A stretch of 64,000 nucleotides of DNA from Chrysemys picta bellii. Lineage: Eukaryota; Chordata; Testudines; Emydidae. The stretch is taken from the NCBI RefSeq assembly GCF_011386835.1, contig NC_088797.1, forward strand, positions 64,381,587 through 64,445,586. Direction: 5' to 3'. Numbering within the stretch: position 1 is the stretch's first letter; every line of letters starts with the position of its first letter. A program made the position numbers and the translations under genes. The notes under the pieces were generated by a model, which searched no databases, was not told the origin of the DNA, and worked only from the letters and a program-made list of their open reading frames with translations. Shown here in pieces: positions 10,981 through 22,533 of this stretch.

Positions 10981-13900
10981 CTTACAATTAGATCTGCGGT
11001 TACAAAATGATGCTAAAATGAAAGGGTTCATCTGGGGGAACCTGGCAGCAGTTAAAATGATGAGATGATGAATAGCCACTGGTTAGATATTCTAGTGAGG
11101 GGCAGCTACCTCCTCTGTAACTTCCAAACATGATCACTCATTAAAGAGAGACGACACAGAAATATTTGAATGATCTTTATATAGATCCTAGCTTGTCAAT
11201 GCTCATCATACTTTAATACAACTGTCATATGCCACAGCTGCATATCAAATATTAAGATAGTTGTAGGTTGTATTATAAAACTCCAGAGGGTACATTCATT
11301 TGGCCCTCAGCAACAGCTTATCCACCCATTTTAGCATGACTTAAAATTGAGATGGTCATATTAACAGATAATTTAAAAAAAATTGTTCTTATTAATCACC
11401 AGGTTTGAAGAGGGGAAAAGATGGTTATCAGATAATATATCAAGTCCCAATAGCCTTTTCCTGAATATAGGTTATGTTATGTTAATATGGGATGAAGATT
11501 TTAAGCATTTTAAAAATAATTAATCTATCAATCTATAGAAGTTGTTTAGTTAAGGCTTGATGTCTGAAGGATTTGGCTTAATTTCCACGTTTTTCTTGAG
11601 ATCCTATTGCTTGAATTACAAGGAAAGCATTTGCAATAATGGTTTAAATACATTATTTCTGCATGTGCACTATTGCTACCTAAAAGGTTGATAAATACAG
11701 AATGTATCATGCTTCTTTACAAATAATAAAAAAGATTAAATTGTATGTTTAAAATTATATATATATAATATGGAATAACTTAGTGCTATGGTAATAATAA
11801 TGCTTAGCATTTATGTAGTGCTTTTTAACTTCAAACTGCTTTGCAAGCATTAGTTAATCTCAACATAGCCCTTTGATATAGGAATGTTTTTGTATTCCCA
11901 AGTCTTCACTGGTTACCTACTAAGTAGCATAACTTACTGAGGTATAGACAAAAAGCTATGGGGCCAAATTATCGTGTCATAGTATATTGTTACGTCCCCA
12001 TTGAAATCAGTGAGATACCACCAGTGTATATGAGTGTATTAGCGTTTAGATTATATGAAAGTGGAATACTTTGAGGTGTCTTCTGGAAAACTGAAGATAA
12101 GGGTCTAATTTGCTAACAGTTGTCTTTGCAATCACATAGTTAGCTGTTCAATCAAACACAATGGTGTAGCAAATAATTCTTTAGCAGTCTGCTTCCAGGT
12201 TACAAGCTAACTTTTATAGCAATTTGAGTGCTTTAATACTGGTACGTGTCCTTATCCTTGGCTTGATTTACTGTCAGGTTCTCTTTTGAATGCAGTTTAG
12301 ATGGAGTCTTTAACTTTTTTTTTTCCTCAGTTGCTTCAGACATTCTAATGTCTTAGTATTATTTCTTCCATTCAGTGCCTGAAGCATTCATTCAGTGCCT
12401 GCAGCTATTTTGCGGCTTCTGTTTTATAATAACATTTACAAATCTTGCATGCTATATTGCAAAAATAAATTTGCATTGGCTGTCATTTTATCATCTTGAC
12501 AGCTTCTTAATCTACTTCTTTCCTCTGCCTCTATAGAGAATAAATAAATGGAATTACATGTTGTTGTTCTTGGAAAATCATGTAATGATATAATTAACAT
12601 ATTAGTAGCGTGGTTAACAAAAAACATTACATAAAGCTATGTTTCTGTTTTTAACTATTAAGGAAAAAAGCTAAAATTTCTAGGCCTTTATCATTTTAGT
12701 TTAGTTTGCATTCTCGTGTTTAAACGTGTTTTTGCTTTGCTTTTAAGTTTAATGAATTTATATCTGTGCAAGTTTTTTATTACCACAGATTTTATGCGGT
12801 ATACATGATGACTATATGGAGTCTCAAAGACCTACTACAGTATTATGATTTTAGATCCAAACTAATTAACATAGATGTGGCTAAAGATTCAGACTGAGTA
12901 CACATTGCACAAAACATTGAATTGCTGGATTCACAATTAGCGTATTTTGTAGTCAATGAAAGTAAGATATGGGGTCTTTGGGTTTCCAGTACTGCTGAAA
13001 GCAGTAACTTCCCTCAAAGCATTTTACTATTATCAGTTATTGAATTATGCTGTTGATCATACTGTGTTTAAATTTCATTTACTAGCAATAATGTAATAGA
13101 TTAATTGTTGAGAAATATATTTAATTTAATGTACTATTGAACATATTAGGATTGGGATAATCTATGATGGAATTACTCAAAAGAAGAGGAGACTATTTGT
13201 ATACTTTGTAATTACCCAAGAAGAGAGAAATTCTTAGATGACACATCTAATAACAGATAATGCAATTAGAATAGTCTGTGTGCATCAACCAGAAGTATTC
13301 AGGTTAATTATTTAAAAGTATTGGACCTCCTCCAGTATAAGCACAGGTCAAATGAATATCACACAGTTTAACAGATCTTTGGCAACATCGATTATCATTT
13401 TATTTACTGCACTGTTTGTGGACTGCCACTGATTCTGATGGCCACAGGAATTTGCACAGCTTTGAGAATTAATTCTTTCTTGATATTTCCTCTGTGTGAT
13501 GAGTTTTTCTTTTTCTTTGTTTCTCTCCCCTCTCCTCCCCCCATTTTTGCATCAGGCCCTTTCAACTCTTATTATTCCTCCTCCCCATACAGCCACTATC
13601 TTATACTTAACCCTTGTAGTACAACTTTTCTCAAGGATGCTACCCAGCTATAGTAAAAATGGTCAGGTCAGGAAATCTCAGGTTTGTGAAGTTGGGAGTA
13701 TAGGGCAAACCTGCACTTTCATCAAGGCCCTTTTCCTCCTTATAAGAAGGCCTTTTGTTAGCCACACCATCTGATTTAGAGGGCTGAACTGAAATCCCTT
13801 CCTGTAAATTAAGGTTCTATAAACGTCACAATCACATAGCAGGTTTTGCTGTTCGGTGATCTGAGACTCACCTTAGTCTCTAGCATCTTGTAGTTCAAAA

Positions 13901-14100
13901 AAAGAAAATGTGGAGGATTGTTCCCACCAGATGATGATTTTTTTTGTTGGGGGTCCAAATGAATTAGCATTTTGTAAAATTAAATTCTCTATATATATTT
14001 TTTTATGGAAGTACAATACAGGTTGCTATCCTTATTCCTTTTTTACTGCCTTCCTGGAAAAAGAAAAAGAAAGCGAGTTGAAATATTACTATTGGAATTT
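10981..14100. other. Intronic AT-rich DNA, little recognised
   Basis: No coding or RNA gene seen. Two small items: a MIR-like piece at about 11790-11900 and a 17-bp near-tandem duplication 'cattcagtgcctg' at about 12372-12408. Confidence 0.55.
11790..11900 (+). repeat. MIR-like SINE fragment (tentative)
   Basis: Order of phrases 'gcatttatgtagtgctttt', 'gctttgcaagcatt' and 'ctcaacatagccctttgatata' follows the 3' half of MIR-type core SINEs. Strongly diverged. Confidence 0.35.
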
Positions 14101-14136
14101 CACAATGGGATGACTTCTGGAAGCTGGGTATTTTAT

Positions 14137-14139
<3 letters not shown>

Positions 14140-14169
<30 letters not shown>
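14140..14169. repeat. Poly(T) tract, 30 nt
   Basis: Uninterrupted run of T. It lies about 180 bp before an A-run (14354-14378). Confidence 0.95.
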
Positions 14170-14171
<2 letters not shown>

Positions 14172-14244
14172 TATAGGCTAAACCTTGTTCCCATATTTTA
14201 AATAATTCAGGATGTCTTATCATTTATTATCATTATTTAACATT

Positions 14245-14347
14245 CACACTGTGGTTGTGCCTAGAGGCCATCCAGGTTGAGGTCCTGGTGTGCCAGGTTC
14301 TGTTCAAAAATATACTTAATGACAATCCCTGTACCCAAAGAATTTAC

Positions 14348-14352
<5 letters not shown>
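14245..14352 (+). repeat. Amniote interspersed repeat fragment
   Basis: Phrases 'cctagaggcc', 'gtgtgccaggttctgt' and 'gacaatccctgtaccca...tttacaatctt' follow a dispersed repeat common in turtles and birds. A similar tail ('gaggcttacaatcta') occurs at 21170-21186. Class unknown to me. Confidence 0.35.

Positions 14353-14353
<1 letters not shown>

Positions 14354-14378
<25 letters not shown>
14354..14378. repeat. Poly(A) tract, 25 nt
   Basis: Uninterrupted A-run directly upstream of the target duplication of the foldback element at 14400. Confidence 0.95.
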
Positions 14379-14446
14379 TTGGAGCCCTATTGAAATATGC
14401 AACAGAGGGTCCTGTGGCACCTTTGAGACTAACAGAAGTACTGGGA

Positions 14447-14487
14447 GCATAAGCTTTCGTGGGTAAGAACCTCACTTCTTCAGATGC
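14447..14487 (-). ncRNA. Hammerhead-ribozyme-like motif, left arm
   Basis: Exact complement of the motif at 14495-14535, read on the minus strand: same helix I, CTGAAGA core, helix II, GAAA and AGCT helix III. Activity is untested. Confidence 0.55.
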
Positions 14488-14494
14488 AAGTCTT

Positions 14495-14535
14495 GCATCT
14501 GAAGAAGTGAGGTTCTTACCCACGAAAGCTTATGC
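14495..14535 (+). ncRNA. Hammerhead-ribozyme-like motif, right arm
   Basis: In order: helix I 5' strand GCAT (14495-14498); core CTGAAGA (14499-14505, matches CUGANGA); helix II GTG-A-GGT paired with ACC-CAC (14507-14513 with 14518-14523) around loop TCTT with one bulged A; core GAA (14524-14526); self-complementary AGCT (14527-14530) as helix III; T14531 as the cleavage-site base; helix I 3' strand ATGC (14532-14535). All conserved core bases are present. AGCT is too short for a stable intramolecular helix, so a dimer is implied. Predicted cleavage is between 14531 and 14532. Confidence 0.6.
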
Positions 14536-14707
14536 TCCCAGTACTTCTGTTAGTCTCAAAGGTGCCACAGGACCCTCTGTTGCTTTTTACAGATTCAGAC
14601 TAACACGGCTACCCCTCTGATACTATTGAAATATGTTCCTTTAGGATTACCATTAATAAATTACTGTGAGCCAAGTGGGAAAGGATGAAATATATAGGGA
14701 CAGCTAC

Positions 14708-14822
14708 TGGATCTGATTCTTATCTCATTCACACCCTGTATTAATCAAGAGTAACTTTACTGAAGTAAATAGATTTTCACCAGTGTAAAACTGGACTAAT
14801 TGAGATCACAGTCAGGTCTGCT
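14708..14822. repeat. Imperfect palindromic MITE-like repeat
   Basis: 'gatctgattcttatctcatt' at the left is mirrored by 'aattgagatcacagtcagg' at the right, with 'gagtaactttactgaagt' in the middle. This matches in layout an old short inverted repeat widely dispersed in turtle and bird DNA. No transposase. Confidence 0.45.
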
Positions 14823-15069
14823 GTGCGTTCCAACTTTTCAGGCAAAACTGAAAACTACAGTACGTCTTAAAAAGTATCTGACTTCAAATGTTTACCTCAC
14901 ATGGCTGAATTCCATAAACTTTTCAAGAATACTAACTAGACCAGGAATATAAAATGTCCACAAAAATACTTTCTTTGGGTCTTCCGTGTTTCTTTCCCAC
15001 ATTTGTTAATCTTTATTTTGAAATGGGCTTTTGTTAATCTTTCTCTTTTTGTAGAGATAAGATGAATCT

Positions 15070-15190
15070 GATCAGGCCTGATCCTCATGTCATTGTAGTC
15101 AGTGGCAAAAGGTCTGATCTAACTCCTATTGAAATTCAGTGGGAGTCATTATTTATTTCAGTAGGGGTTGGATTATGCCCATAACTTACA
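15070..15190. repeat. Short palindromic dispersed repeat
   Basis: Contains 'caggcctgatcctcat...' and a mirrored 'ggttggattatgcc' with 'attgaaattcagtgggagt' in the centre, the pattern of another short inverted repeat common in turtles and birds. Confidence 0.35.
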
Positions 15191-15644
15191 CTAACTTCCT
15201 TCAATGCAGATCAGCTCTGCCATGATGTAGGGTGTGATAATGTGAGGTACTATGCATCTTCAGCTCCCAATGAAATGAGTTTGTAACTATGAGCAATCAG
15301 CAATTCACAGAATTCCTCAGCAATGCACAGGAATCCACTGAGAGAGAGGATGGATTCCTGTTGATTTTTTCCCTAACAGTTTAGTTATTCTTTCTGTGAA
15401 AATTGTTTGAACTTGTCAGAGATTTGACCTGCATGCCAAGGAATTCTGGTAGTTCTAATCATTCCTTTCAAGAGTACATAATTATAGGTCACTTCTTTTG
15501 TTAATTTTGTTAAAATCCTTTTTATTAATTTTTAAACACACCAATATAATTACTCCCATGAAGCAATAACATAAATGAACAGTACAAGCATGAATAATTC
15601 TGTTATACTAAACAATTATAGTCTGGTCTTTTCTTGGGTATCTT

Positions 15645-15965
15645 TGGAAACAGTTATGGCAAATTGCACAGTGAAGAGGTCAGGGTTTAAACAGTTTGAT
15701 TCCAAGGGCCGTCCTTGCTTCAGATTCCTAAGTTCAGGGCCTGACATGTCTTAGTGATACACATTTCCCATCTCAGTATTTACTGTGTCACTCCTTCAAC
15801 CCATGGGAAGAAGAGAGAGAATCCTTTTCAGGCCTTCTTTAATTTAGAGGCCGTAGCGGCCAAGTCTGTAGTTTATGGCAAACAGAAGCATTTTCAAATG
15901 AAAGATCCTGGGAAAAGATATGGTTTTGTCTGTCCACAGCACTTTTTGAGATGTTCGAGATGAGG
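15645..15965 (+). mobile_element. DIRS retrotransposon fragment, gag-proximal region
   Basis: This segment and 23665-23910 are two diverged copies of the same sequence in the same orientation (shared phrases 'aaattgcacagtgaagaggt', 'caagggc', 'cttcagattcct', 'tgatacacatttcccatctc', 'gagagaatccttttca'). The copy at 23.7 kb lies at the gag end of a DIRS element, so this one is assigned as a solo gag fragment. No intact frame. Confidence 0.55.
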
Positions 15966-16041
15966 TGGGGAATGGGGGAAAGTGAGATATAATATAATTC
16001 CGCATTATCAGTTATCTGGGCAACTATAACACATCTCAGTA

Positions 16042-16429
16042 CAATAGAACCTCAGAGTTATGAACACCAGAGTTACGAACTGACTGGTCAACTACACTCC
16101 TCATTTGGAACTGGAAGTATGCAATCAGGCAGCAAAAACGCAAATACAGTGCGTAAAATACATGTTTATGGTGTTAAACATAAACTATTAAAAAAAAAAG
16201 GAAAGTTGAAAAAAAGATTTGACAAGGTAAGGAAATTTTCTGTTTCATTTCAATTAAGATGGTTAAAGCAGCATTTTTCTTCTGCATAGTAAAACTTCAA
16301 AGCTGTATTAAGTCAATGTTCAGTTAACTTTTGAAAGAACAGCCATAACATTTGGTTCAGAGTAACGAACATTTCAAAGTTACAAACAACCTCCATTCCC
16401 GAGGTGTTTGTAAATCTGAGGTTCTATTG
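16042..16429. mobile_element. Tc1/mariner-type (Tigger-like) non-autonomous element, 388 bp
   Basis: Terminal inverted repeats CAATAGAACCTCAGAGTTA on the left and a right end whose complement starts CAATAGAACCTCAGATTTA, directly flanked by TA on both sides (16040-16041 and 16430-16431). TA target duplication and long simple inverted repeats fit the Tc1/mariner group. A second inverted block (GTTACGAAC near 16073, and its partner near 16364) lies inside. No transposase frame. Confidence 0.8.
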
Positions 16430-19240
16430 TAGTTAGACATACAAGTACTGAATAAATAGATAAATACAGTTCTCACCTTTCAATTGTGCAAAAACTTGAC
16501 TGGGCCCCACCCAACTCTGCCCATCAATCCACATACTTCTAAAAAAATCAAATAATTAACTGAGATACAAAATGGTATTGGTTTTTTTATTTGAGTGTAT
16601 GATACTAACCACCTGTCATCTGGCTTTATGGGAGGGAAAGAGAGGGCGTTCCACCTGTCTTCTCCCTAAATGGGCAGCACATACATATGACCTGGTATCT
16701 AAAGAAATCCCCTTACACTCAAATGTCAAATTATCATGCCCCATCTACACTTCCAGTTCAGACCAAAATTCCTCAACCACTGTACAGTAAACTTAGTGAA
16801 GAAGAAAACAACTATGGAATGGGTACATTATATATGTTGCAATCACCAGCAATAGTAAAACAAATTCTTGTAGATCTAGAAGTCCGGAAAATAGTCTCTC
16901 AATTTTGTAAGCTCACTAGTCAGTGCAAATGTACATAGTCATGAAGTTGATAATTATGTAATTACTATGTCTTGTTCCCTCTCTTGAAATACTGCACTTG
17001 AAACTTGCGATGTTACAATTCTAGTTCAGAGGTCCTGCACTTGATTTTTCTTTTTTGATTAGTTGGGGGAAAACTATGGAATTTCTTCCCTAACTACCTA
17101 GTATTGATCATGATTTTAGCATCTTATTTTGAAGTTTAATTTACACGATTATGGAGGTTTAATTCAGTCTCATCAGTGTGAAGGTTTATTATGTTTGTAT
17201 AGAAAAATGAGAAATAGAAAAATATTTTAATATTGATAAATATATTGAAATACTGGATTTGAATGTAAACCCAGTGCCTTTCTGATTGGTCATGGTTGGT
17301 TTACAAAATAACTACACAGTAGACTGCTAACCACAAAAGCTGTGAATTTTTTCTTAAATGGCCAGTTATACTGAAGGCCTCAAAATTCGTGTGCCATCTG
17401 GAGATTCTTTTTCTTGTGGAATGTAAGATGTTGCTTATTTTTCTAAACTATTCATGTTTCATCTGTCAGTTTTACAAAAAAGATGTCTGTTAATCTAACA
17501 GTGAACAAACCAGTGCTCTCTTGCACTGATAAGAGTGAGGGCAACATTGGACCAGTCACACATTACTTTTTTGTTTATTTGGGTAGCGTAAGCCATCGTA
17601 AATCATCCACTTCAGATGGTAAGTTCTTTTAGGTGGGAGCACAATTGAGGCAGATCAGCATTAGTTTTTAAATATGCAAATAAAATGCTTGTGAAAAGTG
17701 TCAGAGAGCCCAGAGGACTAAACATGCATCCGTTTTTCACAATGTCCTCCAAATCTTGTTTTATTGTAAACTCTGTGTATAAAAAAAACCTGAAGACTTT
17801 TTCTTAAAGGAGGCTGATTATTTTAAAATATAGTTCTTGTTAAGCAGTGATTAAAAAAATGCTTAAACTGGACAGCATCCTCACTGCCTTCACTCTCTTG
17901 GGCATGGAAGAAAAATACACCAGAAATTAGAAACTAGTTTTTCTATAATCCCTCCCCACCCAACAAAATCTGTTCTTGTGTTTGTTTTTTTTAAATGGCT
18001 AGGCTGGGTGGAGTTGCAAAAGAAGAACTGGATTGTGAGTTCAGACTTAGTACAGTAAAATGTTTTATCTGTGATCTGCAACTTGTTGCTGTGGCAACAA
18101 AAATACATGAATTTAAAGAGGAAAATTTTCAGCATATGGGATTGATAAAATTGCAGTGTCTTTCTGCTCTTTCCAGTTCAGGAGTAGGATTATCATTTGC
18201 CAAGTTCATATAATTGTCACACATTGTTTCTAAATGAAATGTAAATTGTATATTAAATTATGTTTATGAAAATGTATAATAACTTACAGATTAGTCAAAA
18301 GAATGATCTCTAATAGTTTACGCACGCATAAGTGAGGGCTTTGATTTGACAACAAAAATTACTTTTACAAACTATGTTGCTTGAGCTTTACTAAATGGTA
18401 AATAGTTTAATGTATCGGGAGTTTTTGACAACAGATGAAGACCTGCCACTTTAAAGACTCTGTTGCCTTAAATGCTTTCTAACTCCAGTAGTCAAAGGCT
18501 GTTAAGCTTTAAGTGCTCTGTCATACTTGCAGGCTTTTATAGCAGAAGCGTACAGCAAACAGCAATGATGATGGAAAACGATGGCAGGTAGACTTAAAAC
18601 ACCATAAAGCATAGAGACAATTGTATGTAATGCCTCAAATTGAATCCGTTTTGAATGAAATGATCAGCCATATGTGCCACCCTTATGGACCCTGTAAGAA
18701 GAAGAGAAGAAATGTACCCTATTGCTAACTGTGCATGAAATTGCAGTGTTAGGAGATATTGACCAGATGTTTCAGTCTCAACAAATAGCTTGTTATGTGA
18801 CTGAGTGAAAATCTCTCTGCTGCTTTGATCACATACACCTTAAGGGAAGAAGTAATTTAATAGAGGCTGTCAAAGTTCATCAGAGTCAATAAACTTTGAC
18901 TTGACCTTTGCCATCTGTTTTTGATACTGTTGCTGATAGAAGTTGAGAGGCAGATGTTTACAGTATGAGGGAGTAATGCTCTTTATGAAATCAACGCTAC
19001 AGAGAGCAATGGAGATCTTTTTACTCCTAAACTCTTTTGGTGTGATTCAGGTGTTGGTGTGTGTTGATTCAGACTGCACAGCATTTACTGGAGGTGCAAA
19101 CATGGGACATTCTTGAATTCTGAAAAGTGAAGACTTTTCTGGGGTTATAGGTGTGCTTTTTCATATATTTTGTATCATTTTAATCTGTCACAAAGAAATC
19201 CTACACTAAATCATATTCGCATTTGGCAGCCATGATACCC
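16430..19240. other. Intronic DNA, nothing recognised
   Basis: No repeat family, exon or RNA gene recognised apart from low-complexity AT-rich runs. Confidence 0.55.
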
Positions 19241-19254
19241 CTATACTGTCAGGT

Positions 19255-19500
19255 TAATAGTCATTTAACTACTTTGTACTTACACAGTGCCTTTCATTGG
19301 AAAATTTGAAAGCATTTTGCAAACAGTTATCACACCTCGCAATGTCCCCATGGAACAGGTATTATACCTATTGTACAAGGGGTGAGCTGAAGCATGCACA
19401 GATTGCAACATGCTGATGGCCAAATAGTGAATCTGTGCCACAACTGGTAATACACCTCAGAACTCTGAAGTCTAGCCTTATTCTCTCACCTTTATATCAC
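19255..19500 (+). repeat. MIR/core-SINE-like fragment (tentative)
   Basis: Layout 'cttacacagtgcctttcatt', 'gcattttgcaaacagttatc', 'ccccatggaacaggtatta' follows core-SINE 3' regions. Highly diverged. Confidence 0.35.
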
Positions 19501-19551
19501 ACTTCTTCCAGTAACAGCAGATACATTCTATAGTTTGCAATTACACTACAT

Positions 19552-20306
19552 CAGTGGTTCTCAAACTTTTTTTTTCACGGACCACTTGAAAATTGCTGAG
19601 GGTCTCGGCAGACCACTTAATGATCTTTCCAAATGTTGTTTGTACCGTTAGCTAACTATTGTAAAGCGATTTTGATAAAAGTGCTATATAAAAAAAACCC
19701 TTAATAATAATTAGCTTTTTATGATCTAAAAATAAAAGCACACAACTCATATATTTTAATATCAGTAGTCTTACCTTTCTAATGTGATGGATGTGCCCTC
19801 TCTCCCCTGCCACAGCAGCACTCGAGCTGGGGCTGGGAAAGAGGGGGTCTCTCCCTCTCTCCTCTGCCGTGGAAGCCCCGAAGCCGGGACTGGGAAGAAG
19901 GGGGGGGGCCCTCTCTCCCCCACCACAGCAGCCACAGAGCTGAGGCTGGAAAGGCGGGTCATCTCTCCCCAGCAGCCGCAGTCCTGGAGCTGGGGAAAGT
20001 CGCCTCTTTCTCTGGCCACTGCAGCCCTGCATGTCCCAAATTCCCTCCACCCCCTCTTTTCACTCCACTGCCTCCTCCCTCCTACTCCTTATTCCCCCCA
20101 AGGCCACCACCTCACCTGACATGTGCGTCTTCTCCAGGGTCCAGGCACCTAATTAGTGGAGCCACGCCTGCGCTAGTCCACTAATTAGGTGGGTGGCCCG
20201 TCATTCTCTCTTTTTTGCTGTTTGCTGTACGCAGGCGCGCACATTAGAGAGAACTATCAGCGGACCACCTGAATGGAGCTTGTGGACCACAGTTTGAGAA
20301 CCTCTG
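19552..20306. mobile_element. Non-autonomous hAT element, 755 bp
   Basis: Ends CAGTGGTTCTCAAACTTT and its mirror ending GTTTGAGAACCTCTG, typical of Charlie-like hAT elements. The subterminal phrase 'cggaccact' near the left is mirrored by 'gcggaccacctg' near the right. Flanking 8-mers (CACTACAT and CACCAGGA) match only in part, so the target duplication has decayed. The core (19790-20200) is GC-rich and gives spurious open frames on both strands. Confidence 0.75.
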
Positions 20307-20329
20307 CACCAGGACTAGCTTTATTCCTG

Positions 20330-20412
20330 TCTTATAGTCACTGCTTTGCTACACACTTGCTGTGTGACTTTGGGCATGTCACTTAACATCTTTGCATCTC
20401 TTAACCTATCAG
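20330..20412 (+). repeat. MIR SINE core fragment
   Basis: The phrase run 'cttgctgtgtgactttgg', 'gcatgtcacttaacatcttt', 'gcatctcttaacc' is the conserved core of MIR-type SINEs. Confidence 0.7.
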
Positions 20413-21323
20413 TAAAGAGTCTAAAAGTTAATTCTCTCAAGTAGTTTAGTTTATGTTAATAAAGCTCTTTCAGCTGTCCTTAATGAACAGTGGTATACAC
20501 TATAAACGCCATATACTGGTCCTTGCTCTACAAAGGGCTTTGGATAGCTGGCTAAAAGGGGTGATTTTTCAGAAAGTTCTGAGCACATGCCCTTGGAATT
20601 GTGTACTCCTTTAAGATGTTTCAGATTGGGCAACTAAAGCCTGAGGTTCCCAAAATCAATAGTCACATGTGAAAAGGTAAACCATAGACATCCTGAAGTG
20701 CAACCTGCCCCCTTTTTCTGTGCTCTGGTGGCACAAAGGGATTGGAAAGCAGCTCATCTCTCTAAGTGGGGATTTCCCCAGCATGGAAGAGTCCAAAATG
20801 GACATAGAGTTGGCAGTCAACTTCTATGCCACACCTGCCTCAGTGCCTAGTGTAGTTGATGAAGAAGTGGCATGCCCAGAACATATTTTGCTGGGTTTGC
20901 CCATAGTTAATAGGTAGCCCCTTAGAGACCACTGCCTATTGGCAAAATTTAGGGCACAGTAGAGTTACAATTTTCTATGACATTTAATAACACACATTGA
21001 AACACACAAAGATTTTTCCTTCATTGCATCTCACTTATAAATCTAGGTATATTTTCTCCCTTTAAATATAGTGCAAAGGAATATATTTAGAATGAATTAT
21101 ATTTATATACTAGCTGCATAGGTGGGCATGGCACTTTAGAGACAATTAAAAGCACATGTTCTGTGCTGCAAGAGGCTTACAATCTAAAGTCAGATCAAAA
21201 ACACAATCAGTGGACAACAGGCAGACAGTAAGGGGGATAGAATGAAAAATGGTTAATGTATCAGTATCACTTAACAGTACTTGGTATTGTGGATTTCTTG
21301 TTAGGAGATTTTATGTTTTAAAT

Positions 21324-22526
21324 TAGGGTTACCATACGTCCGGATTTCCCCGGACATGTCCTCCTTTTGTGTGCTAAAAATAGCGTCCGGGGGGAATTTG
21401 CAAAGCTCTCACAATGTCCGGGATTAGCAGAGAGTGGCTGGGAGGGCTGCAGGGAAGTCCCGGGCTGGACTCGGGAGCAGCTGTAGAGGAGCCGGATCCG
21501 CCCTGCATTCTGAGCCAGCAGCTGCCTTGCAGCCCAGTCCGGCAACACTGTGCAGGGCCAGACCGGGTTTTGTTGTGCAGGGCCAGACCGGGTTTTGTTG
21601 TGCTCGGGAGCTCAGCCACGTGTCCGGCTCGGCTGCACAGAGCCCAACTCTATTCTGAGCAGCAGGGTAAGGAGGTCAGGGGGCAGGAAGGTTCTGGAGG
21701 TGGAGGTCAAGAAACAGGGGGGGCTTTTTGGGGGCAGTGGAGAAAGTTTTGGGCAGTCAGGGTACAGGTAGGGGGTAGGGTCCTGGGGGGCAGTTGGGGG
21801 GGGTCTTAGGAGGGGGCAGTTAGGGGACAAGGAGCGGGGGGGGGGGGGGGGTAGGGGGCTGGGAGTTCTGGGGGGGAGCTGTCAGGGGGCAGGAGTGGAG
21901 AGAGGGATCGGAGCAGTCAGGGGACAGGGAGCAGAGGGGTTTAGATGGGTTGGGAGTTCTGGGGGGAGCTGTCAGGGGGCAGGAGTGGGGAGAGGGATCG
22001 GAGCAGTCAGGGGACAAGGAGCGGGGGGGGTAGGGGGCTGGGAGTTCTGGGGGGGAGCTGTCAGGGGGCAGGAGTGGGGAGAGGGATCGGAGCAGTCAGG
22101 GGACAGGGAGCAGAGGGGTTTAGATGGGTTGGGAGTTCTGGGGGGGGCTGTCAGGGGGCAGGAGTGCGGAGAGGGATCGGAGCAGTCAGGGGACAGGGAG
22201 CAGAGGGGTTTAGATGGGTTGGGAGTTCTGGGGGGGGGCTGTCAGTGGGTGGGGAGTGGTTGGATGGGGCGTGGGAGTCCCAGGGGTCTGTCTGGGGGTG
22301 GGGGTGTGGATAAAGGTTGGGGCAGTCAGGGGACAAGAGGCAGGGAGGCTTAGATAGTCCTGGGGGGCAGTTAGGGGCAGGGGTCCCAGGAGGGGGTAGT
22401 CAGGGGACAAGGAACGGGGGGAGGGTTGGGAGGTCAGGGGGGGGCGGGAAGTGGGAGGGGCAGGGGCGGGGCTAGGGCGGGGCTCCTCCCGTCCTCTTTT
22501 TTGCTCGCTGAAATATGGTAACCCTA
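21324..22526. mobile_element. Non-autonomous hAT element with internal minisatellite, 1.2 kb
   Basis: Ends TAGGGTTACCATACGTCCGG and mirror ATATGGTAACCCTA, the same family as 6892-7604. TTTAAAT lies on both sides (21317-21323 and 22527-22533), a probable 7-8 bp target duplication in AT-rich DNA. A GC-rich left part (21400-21660) is followed by G-rich tandem repeats. No transposase. Open frames such as 21895-22353 simply read through the repeat in all phases. Confidence 0.8.
21861..22260. repeat. G-rich minisatellite, about 90 bp x 4.5
   Basis: The landmark GGGAGTTCTG starts at 21861, 21952, 22040, 22131 and 22221, so the spacing is 88-91 bp. Each unit holds 'gctgtcagggggcaggagt', 'gagagggatcggagcagtca' and 'ggggacaggga'. 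Weaker related units extend to about 22430 and back to about 21660. G-runs of up to 14 occur around 21837-21851. Confidence 0.9.
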
Positions 22527-22533
22527 TTTAAAT

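Larger units (their letters stand above)
14400..14622. mobile_element. Palindromic hammerhead-bearing retroelement, perfect 92-bp arms
   Basis: Positions 14399-14583 form a 185-nt palindrome: two 92-nt arms that I find identical base for base, around a single T at 14491. A non-palindromic tail follows (14584-14622, ending 'cccctctgatac'). The whole is flanked by a 13-bp duplication CTATTGAAATATG (14387-14399 and 14623-14635). A 13-bp duplication fits target-primed insertion rather than hAT or Tc1 transposition. Each arm carries a hammerhead-like motif in opposite orientation. Probably a short Penelope-like derivative; the family name is inference. Confidence 0.8.

Noticed and set aside
14447..14535. 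MicroRNA hairpin or Rho-independent terminator
   Set aside because: The palindrome is a retrotransposed foldback with target duplication; arms are far longer than a pre-miRNA and the host is not bacterial.
19652..20119. Open frames on both strands, Pro/Ser-rich
   Set aside because: GC-rich hAT core; both strands open.
21895..22353. 152-codon Gly-rich repeat protein
   Set aside because: Reads through a 90-bp minisatellite; adjacent phases and the other strand are open as well.
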